From: Warburgia ugandensis
Lineage: Eukaryota > Streptophyta > Magnoliopsida > Canellales > Canellaceae
DNA: 64,000 bases
Assembly: GCA_035236585.1 (NCBI GenBank)
Contig: CP141136.1
Span: forward strand, 57,181,136-57,245,135
Direction: 5' to 3'
In this document: piece by piece, positions 11,624 through 21,824 of the stretch
Layout of the letters: the number at the start of each line of letters is the position of its first letter
Numbering within the stretch: the stretch's first letter is position 1
The notes under the pieces: model-generated
Databases searched by the model: none
Told to the model about the DNA's origin: nothing
What the model saw: the letters and a program-made list of their open reading frames with translations, nothing else
Made by a program: the position numbers and the translations under genes

Positions 11624-11698
11624 GGATCATTAGCTCAATATGGCAGAGTACTTAATATCTATTCTCAAGATGATGGTGGTTCAAATCCACCAAGATCT
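11624..11698 (+). ncRNA. tRNA-like sequence (tRNA pseudogene or SINE head)
   Basis: A 75-base segment folds like a tRNA. The acceptor stem GGATCAT pairs with AAGATCT at six of seven positions, counting one G-T wobble. A D arm GCTC/GAGT encloses a TATGG loop. The anticodon stem CTTAA/TCAAG has one mismatch and a 9-base loop where a tRNA has 7. The T arm GGTGGTTCAAATCCACC is perfect and contains the polymerase III B box. The oversized anticodon loop and mismatches argue against a working tRNA, and no amino-acid identity can be given. A 20-base piece (ATCTATTCTCAAGATGATGG) recurs with one change at 11,695. It may be a decayed tRNA or the head of an unrecognised SINE. Confidence 0.4.
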
Positions 11699-11699
11699 A

Positions 11700-12093
11700 T
11701 TCTCAAGATTATGGTTTAGTTTATTTAATTTTAGAAATCATGTTATCATTAAGAAAATAGTTAGAACTGTCCAAAAAAAGTTATATCTTTCACTTTAAAT
11801 AACTGATGCCAAGATAGAATAAGTATAAAGTTTGAAATTTTCAAAATATATTAGAAAATTTATTCATTTATATAAAATTCCAAGAATAAGCTTACATCAC
11901 TAAGGGTGAAAATCAACAAATAAAACTAAGTTTTCTATAAAACCTCAAATCGCACACTAGAATGCTTCGTGTGTGTGTGTGTGTGTGTGGGCACTTATAT
12001 ATAACCTCAATTTCCCCTAGAATGCTTCATATATATCCCTTCTAGGAACTTTAGCCTTTGCAATTGTTCTTCTACAAAATTCATGTTATGAGC
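11700..12093. other. Left flank of gypsy element A, with (GT)n tract
   Basis: AT-rich sequence with a GT microsatellite at about 11,969-11,989. A short segment with ACTAGAATGCTTC is duplicated near 11,956 and 12,018. The last five bases, TGAGC at 12,089-12,093, match TGAGC at 28,129-28,133 and form the target-site duplication of element A. Confidence 0.6.
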
Positions 12094-15000
12094 TGTGACG
12101 ATCTGGGTTTTCTCATACATTTTTAAATGCAATATCTAATTCCTAGGGCAGGATGCATCTCTATTTGAAAACCATTTTATAGAAATGATGTAATGCAGCA
12201 AAAAATCTTTTCTTTTAAACTCATTTTGAAAACACCGAGTGTCATTTGCTTTCACAACAACCAAAGTAGTTTTTGAAAATTTCATAAATCATAAATGTCT
12301 TCCCAGGTCTATTCAGTCACAGCCCAACTGCAAATAAATACAGATACATGTCCAGAAGGTAGAGTGTTTACTTACATTCATACTCGTCTCTTCTTCATTT
12401 ACATGATCGTAGCACTTAACATTTCCTGATGCTCCTTCTACTCGTGAGTGGAGCTATCCTAAAAAATAATATATTTGGGTGAGTATTTCTCATACCCAGT
12501 AGGTGATCTAATACTACTATTTTGAAAACACGGTAGGAAATATGCATGATTTGAAGAGCTTTTCATGTAAAACATCAGTGATTCTTTTTGTGTAAGTATG
12601 CATAGTTATGCATAAAACATAAGCTTATTGATGCAGGTTCAATCATGGAATCCTTTATCGAAATATGGTATTTAACAAGATAAATATGACTATAGTCATA
12701 ACGTACAAATCAATAGATCTAGGTAATAAGATCTCGGCATACATGGCAAACCAACGAGTCAAATATAATAATAATTAAGAAACTCTTAAAATAGTAATCA
12801 TTCAAGCAAATGCTACCATTACTATATGTGTCATGCATAATGGATCTCTCGGCGACACATCACACTGACTAGTCACGAGTATTCGTATACGACCACCTCA
12901 ATGCTATATGCATATCAATCACACTGAAATCATAGGGTCACTATGCTCACGACCAAAACCCCTCTGACTCGTGTGTCTCCAGTATCTAGAGACGAGTCCA
13001 CCATAGCCTCCACGGTGACTATGGATATGTCCTTGAAAGGGTGCCGTGAACACGTCCAATGGTCGTCCCTGCTTACCACAGCAGCCAGGAGAGGGACAAT
13101 GCCATTTTTGGCAACGATACCATCTACCTTTTTGGTGGTAGAGGCCGGGAGGCCAACCCCGTACACAATAACCTCTCAGCATAGTACCCACTACGCTCAA
13201 TAGCCCAAAAACACATACAGATATATCCAAATATCAATCATCAAAGACAGACAATTTATGCATTTATTCTCAAATCATGCGAGAAATGCAGGAAATTTGC
13301 TCATGCTAGTATTGTAATCAATGTCATAAATCCACAAGATCATAACAAACAACGTATCCAAACGCATATGCAATACGGTGACAAATGCCAGTGCATCAAG
13401 GTCATGAAGTCTAAAAAAAAGTTCAGATGCACGTATAAGAGTAACATGGCTCAACCACACACTGTAATAGAAACAGGGGAATGACTTTTAAAACTGAGTT
13501 GTATCAGATAACTGCAAATCAAGCACATTTGAAAATACATTAAAAATGTAGTAGTATCAAACTACCTACCTCGATGTTTTCTGGAGTCACGTCCTTCATT
13601 ACTCAACCTGACCCTAGATCTCCTTTATAAAATCCTGGATATGAATGGATAACAAAGATTTCTCATCATTTTCTATCTATTTATAAATCACTATTTGACC
13701 TTTAGATTAATGGCTAGATTTGCCTTTTTGGTTAGATTGCCTGTCCTGATGCGTGGAATGGGTTTACATTTGACTTAGATAGCTAGATCTATAATTCAAA
13801 GGTTAATAGATGATATTTAGAGTAGATTAGATCCAACAAATTAATCTATGAAATTTAATCATCTCTGATCGTGTAGATCTATGAGAATTCTAAATTTTTG
13901 GGCTCTAATTATGTAGAATAGTCATCTGATCCAAATTTTTATAGTGTTATTAGGTCCACGTTGTCAATACGGATACAACGGTTCTTTCGGATCGTCAATC
14001 GGAGTCCTACAGCTCCTGAAATCGCATTTTTAGCGTTGCACAATCACAAACAAACCAAATTCGTCCATGCGGCCCCCACACATCCTGGTTCCCAGGACGC
14101 CCGTGCATCCCAGTCGAACAGCGACAGCCTCACGTGCGCGTTCTAGAGAGCGTCATGTGAGCGTATCCTCAATGCCAGACGCGTGCATCTCAACTCCCGG
14201 AAAGCCCCGTGCGTCCTAGTTGAGCCAAGACTGCGCCCACACATGACATGCATGCACTAGTTGCCCCAGGGGGCATGTTTCTCATGCGCGTCATGCACTG
14301 CATCTTGGGGTTTTCCTTGGTTCAAAAAGCTGGGTTTTTACCAAGTTTTCTCCAGCATTTCCCAGTCGGAAATGCCCAGATTCGGTGAAGATCTAGGCTG
14401 GGAGAAGATAAAACGAAGGTGAAAGAAGTGGGGACTTACCTGGGGCAGTTTGGAAGGACCCATTGCCTATGCGCCGGTGATGCTCCCTTTTCCACGCTGA
14501 ACCCTTGGTTGCCAGAAACACCAAGAGGGAGAAACCCATTGTCCCAGTGCGATTAGAGGAAGGAGGGAGGTGAAGACAGAGGAATGGCTGGCCTGTCGAG
14601 AAGAGTCGGACCTGGCCGGAACTTGCACGGAAAACTGAATGAGGGTTTTTTTATGAAAGTTTGCCAGAACCCTCGCTTGGACAGTCGGAGAAGAGAGGAA
14701 AAATGATGCTTGGAGTGGGAGGGGGAAGAGGGCTTTTTAAAGAGGGTGAAAGGCGATGTTGCCAATGGCGGTGCCGCCATTCCTGCCGCCTCACAGAGGT
14801 GGTGCTTGGAATGGTCGAGAATGGCGTGGCTGGAGGTAGGGGACGACCTTGGGGGGTGCTGTTAGTAAAATGCCCCCCTATGTTTTTGGGTCATTCTGTT
14901 TTAAGTGCATTTTACACAAAAGTCCCTCTATCTTCAAACGCCCATAACTTCTTCATACGAACTCCGTTTTTGGCGTTCTTTGAGGCGTTGGATTCCATTT

Positions 15001-15158
15001 TTCGATTAGAATATAATGGTACTAATTTTTATTACAAATTTATTTATTTAATATTTTAAATAAAGTAAAATATTTAACATGGTTCATTTCTTATAGAATG
15101 TCCAATTCATTTTTGTCAAATGGATGCAAAAATAGCGTAAAATGCTAGGGACATTACA
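12094..15158 (-). repeat. LTR of gypsy element A (3' LTR in element orientation)
   Basis: A 3,065-bp LTR in minus orientation. On the minus strand it starts TGTAATGTCC and ends CGTCACA, with the polypurine tract of the internal domain just beyond it at 15,165-15,175. By eye it is roughly 90-95% similar to the inverted LTR B1 over the stretches compared, including the GC-rich central part. A TTTAAAAAG box at about 14,733-14,741 marks the probable promoter. Small frames inside, such as the 75-codon one at 14,553-14,780, lie over the promoter and are not considered genes. Confidence 0.85.
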
Positions 15159-18100
15159 TCATTACCCCCTTAAAAGAATTTCATCCTCAAAATTTCACAA
15201 ATTCTTACCTTCAAGTCAGTTGTCTTCTTGATAAGACATATTCTTCCTGAGGACTCCCTTAGAACTCGAACTAAGAAAATTCCTTTCGCTCCAACTCATC
15301 CTAGGCCTAACATATATATCATCAATATATCTTATATGTTTACTTTAAGTACATATGGGCCGCTTTCGTTGCGTACTCTGATACATAGTCCCATGCGTGC
15401 CAGTTTAACAATACTGGTTTCTAGTTGTAGTTCATATAGCTACCCATCCTTAGATGCTCATATTCCTCTGATCATGTATAGGATAGTCTCCTTAGATGAC
15501 CATACTCTCCTACTCGTATATAAATTACTTCATACTTCTTTGAGATCATATGGTCTTATTCCTCCTATTTCATTTTGCATAGCATGGGGTAATCCTTTTT
15601 TCCTCTTGTCTTCCATCGTGTGATCTCTTCATCATCCACGTCTCCTTCTAATGGTTGGTTGTCTGTCATTAGTAAGACTCCAACAAAAAAGGTTATATTC
15701 TTTCGATTGTGTCTATCTTTGCTTCTTATCTTCTTTATATTTTTCCCCAAGATACTTCAATAACTAATATGGTATCATGTGTCCTCCAATTAGAATAATG
15801 ATAAAAGCCAAACCCTTGATTAATTCTAAATTTTCAACTATCTGTCGCTTTTCTTCTATAACTTGGGTCCATATTCAAAATAAAACCATGAAACAATTCA
15901 AATAGCATCCTTCATCAATAATATGATCTCATATTACGATTAGGATATCTGAACTGTACATCAAGTTTCATAGAGGTCGAAGCCATCAAATGCTTTTCTC
16001 CCTGAAGAATTTATCCAAACTCATGTCAACTGTTAATGGTCGATTCCTCATCATGGGTCAAAATGTTCTCGTCCAGAGGCCTATCTTACTATTCACATCA
16101 ATTTGTCATTAGGATTTCCAACAATGTTCCCATTCATGCAAAAAGGCTCTTATTCATAATAGAGTTCCCTTACTAGGTCATGGTCGAATCCTTTGTCATT
16201 ATCCTCTTTATCCTTTCTTTGCTTGATGGTTTTCCTTCGTAACCTTTCAATCCCAAAGTTCTATACTCAATCTAGTAAGGTTAGTCCTTAGGAAATTCCT
16301 TCAATTGATTTTTCATAATTGGTACATGTCTATAACAAGTAACTTTTTGTTTTAAGGCAAATTAATATCAAATATTACCTTATAATGTGCTGACTCTCCT
16401 TTCATTTCCTACATCACTATATTGTTCAAGCTTTTCTCAAAGCTTTATCGCCAACCATTCAGTCTTAATTGTCAGGGGGTATCATCATAAGTAGTGATTT
16501 TCTCAATTCCTCAGATTTTCTCTTTCCCGTATCCCCTCATACTTAGCTTATAAAAATAACTCTCATTCGATAGCTATTATAGCAAATTGTGCTGAAGCTG
16601 TTAAATCAACAAGTTTGAACATACTCAGGTAAGCATGGAACATTTTTTTAGACATAGAAAGAGAATTTATTCGATTACCTATTGATCTCTTTCCAGATAT
16701 ATCAGTTATAGCTCAAAGGTTTCTATAGCGATCGGTGCTTATCTACCTTTCTTTCCAATCCACGTTAGCAGTATCTTTCAAACCCAAAGTGATTTCTACA
16801 CTTTATCATGGTATCTATTAAGGTTTGGAAAACCTTGGGCATTGGTTTATATCGTTTCTTATTTTACTTCTGTCTCAGTTGCTACTATATTCATTATACT
16901 TGTGACTCTTCCATGACGTAGTTTAATTAACTGATCTCAGACCCTTAAATGACTTCGTCTGACAAGTACCTTCTTTTAAGGACAACTCATGTCTCAATAC
17001 TTATAACATTTCGCTTAGTCTATGACTTAGACTACTGTATAATAGATACTAACATATTTGATAAAATAGGTGAGATACTTTTCTTCAGTCAATAGAACTC
17101 CAAAGGTAATGATTACATAATGGCCTTAAGATACTTGCTCTTCCAATCTATGATACCAAGACATCAATTTGATCCTTGATAGTACCTTAGCTGAGGAAAA
17201 CAAATGGACAAGTCGTTGTCCTGGCTTAATAACTTTATTTACTCATGTAGTGGCAAGGTAGGATATTATCAACTTTTCCTTTTTATGGTTTGCAACCACT
17301 GGTGTTTCTCATACGTTAATGGATTCGATATGATGCTAATTGCAACAATTAATATGGCCATCAAACCACTTGTAGAATTTAATTTCTAGTTGATCGCCAC
17401 TCTTCTTCGGAATTTCTTGCAGCATAATGTCCTTAAATTCAATACTCAAAGTCTTAAATCCCATTTGCTTTATCTCTATTATACTCTTTTACAATAAAAT
17501 CACCAACTCAACTAGTGTTATTCCTTTGAATTTGATTGGTTTATCTTCCCAGATGATTCAAGATGAAAGATTTGTATGGATCTATTCTTTCCTCAATACA
17601 ATCATGACCTTTTTCTATTCACCCATTACTTATAGTTGCATCTCTATCTCTTTCTCTCTTTTCTTCTTATTTGGACCAAAATCCTCATTTTGTCTACTTA
17701 GATTACTATCTCCATTTGAGTGGTTGCATATACTCGATCTTTACGTCAAACAGGAGAAATTTAATACTTCCAGGAAATGTTGAAGTTTTCTAATGTCATC
17801 GAAATCCTTAAGTGCCTATAGCCTCAATAAAATTCATACAATGTCTTAATAATGTCATTGATGTTTTGGTCATGCTATACTTCTCTTATAAGTCCATGTC
17901 GGGATTAATCTATTATCACAGATCTGTCATCCTTAGTATTATCGTCAAAATCTTTTGGTAACTCTGTCGAATACATGTCTCTATCATATTCGTGTTATGT
18001 TCCTCTTAATCACATAATATGTCAATTGTACACATCTTCTGATCTGCTCCATTATACTCAAGTTGTCATCTAAGTTCTTCAATTTTCTCACCTTTGGTGA

Positions 18101-18288
18101 GAGTGATCTATTACAGGTCAGAATTATTTACCGATAAGTTCACTAACATCTTCATTCATCATTCTCATCATAATCTAATTCATATATGAGTTTCCCTATT
18201 TGCACCATTGCACAACAATCCTTATTGATAAGATTTAAGCCATCCAATATTTGTAAGAACTGATTTTATGAATGCATCGCTCGCATGA
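15159..18288 (-). pseudogene. Internal domain of gypsy element A, decayed pol
   Basis: This is a minus-strand retrotransposon interior. It begins at its 3' end with a polypurine tract (complement of CCCCCTTAAAAG at 15,165) and runs to a point equivalent to about 36,900 in element C, where homology stops. The primer site, the leader and the start of gag are therefore missing. No frame exceeds about 120 codons. Homology to gypsy pol is visible only at the nucleotide level, around 16,900-17,200, where the sequence parallels the reverse-transcriptase regions of B and C. It matches internal domain B closely near the 3' end (15,180-15,290 against 25,190-25,290 inverted). The gene content is dead. 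Confidence 0.75.
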
Positions 18289-21200
18289 TGTAATGTCCCA
18301 AGCATTTTATGCTATTTTTGCATCCATTTGACAAAAATGAATTGGACATTCTATAGGAAATGAACGATGTTAAATATTTTACTTTATTTAAAATATTAAA
18401 AAAAGAAATTTGTAAGAAATATTAGTACCATTAGATTCTAATCTAAAAATGGAATCCAATACCTCAAAGAACGCCAAAAACGGAGTGCGTATGAAGAAGT
18501 TATGGGCGTTTGAAGACAGAGGGGCATGTGTAAAATACACTTAAAATAGAACGACCCAAAAGCACAGGGGGCCGTTTTACTAACGGCACCCCCCAAGGCC
18601 GTCCCCTACCTCCAACCACCGCCATTCTCGACCCTTCCAAGCACCACCTCTGTGAGGCAGCAGAAATGGCAGCATCGCCATTGGCAACACCGCCTTTCAC
18701 CCTCTTTAAAAAGCCCTCTTCCCCCTCCCACTTCAAGCATCATTTTTCCTTTCTTCTCCAACTATCCAAGCAAGGGTTTTGGCAAACTTTCATCGAAAAA
18801 CACTCATTCAGTTTTCCTTGCAAGTTCCGGCCAGGCCCAAGTCTTCTCGATAGGCCGGCCATTCCTCTCTCTTTACCTCCCTCCTTCCTCTAATCACACC
18901 AGGACGATGGGTTTCTCCCTCTTGGTGTTTTCGGTGACCAAGGGTTCATCGTGGAAAAAGGGAGCATCACCAGTGCACAAGCAGTGGGTGCTTCTAGACT
19001 GCCCCGGGTAAGTCCCCACTTCTTTCACCTTCGTTTTCTCTTCTCCCAGCCCAGATCTTCATCGGATCTAGGCATTTTTGGCTAGGAAACGCCAGAGAAA
19101 ACTGGGTAAAAACCCAGCTTTTCGAACCAGGGAAAACCCCGGGACGCAGTGCGTGACGCGCATGAGAAACAAGCCCTGTGGGGTGACTAGCACACGTGCG
19201 TCATGTGCGAGCGCAGTCCCGGGACGCACAGGGATTTCCAGGAGTCGAGACGCACGCGCCTAGCGCTGAGGACGCACTCACACGACACTCTCTAGAACGC
19301 GCACCACAGTGTGTAGCTCAAGTGTGCACATGTATGTGAGGCGGTCGCAGTTCGACCGGGACGCGCGGGGCCGTATGGACGAATCTGGTTCGTCCGTGAT
19401 TGTGCAACGCTAAAAATGCGTTTTCAGGAGCTGTAAGACTCCGATTGATGATTTGAAAGAACCGTTGTGTCTGTATTGACAACATGGACCTAATGACACT
19501 ATAAAACTTAGGATTAGAGGCTATTCTGCATAATTAGAGCCCAAAACTTTGGAGTTCTCATAGATCTACACGATCAGAGATGATCAAATTTCATAGATTA
19601 ATTCGTTGGGTCTAATCTACTCTAAATATCATCTATTAACCTTTGAGTTATAGATCTGGCTATCTAAGTCAAATGTAAACCCATTCAACGCATCAGGACA
19701 GGCAATCTAACCAAAAAGGCAGATCTAGCCATTAATCTAAAGGTCAAATAGTGATTTAAAATAGATAGAAAATGATGAGAAATCTTTGTTATCCATTCAT
19801 ATCCAGGATTTTATAAAGGAGATCCAGGGTCGGGTTGAGTAATGAAGGACGTGACTCCAGAAAACATCGAGGTAGGTAGTTTGATACTACTACATTTTTA
19901 ATGTATTTTCAAATGTGCTTGATTTGCAGTTATCTGATACAACTCAGTTTTCAAAGTCATTCCCCTGTTTCTATTACAGTGTGTGGTTGAGCCATGTTAC
20001 TCTTATACGCACATGTGAACTTGTGTTTTATACTTCATGACCTTGATGCACTAGCATCTGTCACCATATTGCATATGCATTTGGATACGTTGTTTGTTAC
20101 GATCTTGTGGATTTATGGCATTGATTACAATACTAGCATGAGCAGATTTCCTGCATTCCTCACATGAATTGAGAATAAATGCATAAATTGCCTATTTTTT
20201 ATGATTGAGATTTGGATATATCTGTATGTGTTTTTGGTCTATTAAGCCTAGTGGACACTATGCTGTGAGGTTATTGTGTACGGGGTTGGCCTCTCGGCCT
20301 CTACCACCAAAAAGGTGGATGGTATTGCTGTCAAAAATGGCATTGTCCCTTCCCTGACTGCTGTGGTAAACAAGAACGACCACTGGAGGTGTTCACGGCA
20401 CCCTTTCGGGGACATATCCCTAGTCGTCGTGGAGGCTATAGTGGACTGGTCTCTAGATACTGGAGACACACGAGTCAGAGGGGTTCTGGTCATAAGCATA
20501 GTGACCCTATGATTTTAGTGTGATTGATATGCATATAGCATTGAGGTGGTCGTATACGAGTACTCGTGACTAGTCTGCGTGATGTGTCGTCGAGAGATCC
20601 ATTATGCATGACGCATATAGTAATGGCAACATTTGCTTGAATGATTACTATTTTAAGAGTTTCTTAATTATTATTATATTTGACTTGTTGGTTTGTCGTG
20701 TATGCCGAGATCTTATTACCAGGATCTATTGATTTCTACGTTATGATTATAGTTATATTTATCTTGTTAAATACCAGATTTCGATAAAGGATTCCATGGT
20801 TGAACTTACATCAATAAGCTTATATTTTATGCATAACTATGCATGCTTACACAAAAAGAATCACTGATGTTTTACATGAAAAGCTCTTGGAATCATGCAT
20901 ATTGCCTACCGTGTTTTCAAAATAGTAGTATCAAATCACCTATTGGGCATGAGAAATACTCACCCAAATATATTATTTTTCAGGATAGCTCCACTCACGA
21001 GTAGAAGGAGCATCAGGAAATCTTAAGTGCTATGATCAAGTAAATGAAGAAGAGACAAGTATGAATGTAAGTAAACACTCTACCCTGTGGACATGTATCT
21101 GTATTTATTTGTAGTTGGGCTTTGAGCTGTGACTAGATAGACCTGGGAAGACATTTGTGATTTCTGAAATTTTTAAAAACTACTTCGGTTGTTGTTGGTT

Positions 21201-21365
21201 GTTGTGAAAGCAAATGACACTCGAGGTTTTCAAAATGAGTTTAAAAGAAAAGATTTTTCACTGCATTGCGTCATTTTTATAAAATGGTTTTCAAATAGGG
21301 ATGCATCCCGCCTTAGGAATTAGATATTGCATTTAAAAATGCATGAGAAAACCTGGGTCATCACA
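18289..21365 (+). repeat. LTR B1, gypsy, plus orientation
   Basis: A 3,077-bp LTR beginning TGTAATGTCC and ending GTCATCACA, followed after two bases by the Met primer site. A TTTAAAAAG box lies at 18,705-18,713. Candidate splice signals occur at 19,008 (GTAAGT), 19,872 (GTAGGT) and 20,981-20,983 (T-rich CAG). The hairpin block lies at 20,280-20,360. It resembles the inverted LTR A more than its supposed partner LTR B2, from which it differs in length and over most of the GC-rich centre. A 78-codon frame at 20,276-20,512 is also open in LTR A but is disrupted in B2 and not evident in C. Confidence 0.85.
18705..18713 (+). promoter_or_regulatory. TATA-like box of LTR B1
   Basis: TTTAAAAAG sits where LTR B2 has TATAAAAA (25,715-25,722) and the minus-strand LTRs of C have TATAAAAAG. 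A position-conserved AT box in four LTRs marks the likely U3 promoter. Confidence 0.5.
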
Positions 21366-21367
21366 GT

Positions 21368-21380
21368 TGGTATCAGAGCC
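21368..21380 (+). other. Primer-binding site of element B (tRNA-iMet)
   Basis: TGGTATCAGAGCC lies two bases after the LTR end and is complementary to the 3' end of plant initiator tRNA-Met. Confidence 0.9.
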
Positions 21381-21477
21381 AAGTTTTATCCTTTCACAGC
21401 CAGTTCAGCAAGTCCAAGGGTCATAGACAATCGAAAAAATTAACAGATAGTATAAATAGAAGTAGTAAAGATGACTA

Positions 21478-21824
21478 GGTGTGGGTGGCTAGCCGCACGC
21501 GGGCGCTCGCGTGTGGTAAGACATGCGGGGATGCGTGTCCCCTAAGGGGGAGATGTTGTGAAGCCTTGGCCGATGAGGGCGGGCCTAGAGGGCTGGCAGG
21601 CTTCTAAGCAAGGTGAGGAACTGAGAGTTAGTCCCACATCGCTAGGGGAAAAGTTACTGGGCTATTGATAATAGTGCTGAGGACTTCCCTTGCAACGAGG
21701 CCTTTTCCCCTAGGGGAAGAACAAAACCATGGGTGGGTTGGGTGATATGGGCCCCAGTCTGCTGACACAAACAATATCATTGCAAGGTGTGGGCCCTCGG
21801 GCTATTACAAGTGGTATCAGAGCC
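21478..21824 (+). mobile_element. TRIM-like LTR with its own polypurine tract and primer site
   Basis: A GC-richer insert lies between two copies of the gypsy leader. CTAAGGGGGAGA at about 21,542-21,553 looks like a polypurine tract. It is followed by a 256-bp LTR-like unit, 21,554-21,809, beginning TGTTGTGAAGCC and ending GGGCTATTACA. Then comes a second primer site, TGGTATCAGAGCC, at 21,812-21,824. The unit carries the TAGTCCCACATCG motif found in many plant TRIM LTRs. After it the gypsy leader (TTTTATCCTTTCACA to AGAGATGACTAG) is repeated. Element C has a single leader without this insert, so the insertion is specific to B or its recent ancestors. Confidence 0.6.

Noticed and set aside
12930..13166. 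78-codon minus frame in LTR A, open also in LTR B1 at 20,276-20,512
   Set aside because: The two LTRs are recent relatives, so shared openness is expected. The frame is disrupted in B2 and not evident in C, and it overlaps the hairpin block; an RNA explanation fits better.
18666..18893. 75-codon ATG frame in LTR B1 with a close counterpart in LTR A (14,553-14,780 minus)
   Set aside because: It spans the TATA-like box and probable start site, is missing in B2 and C, and resembles no known protein.
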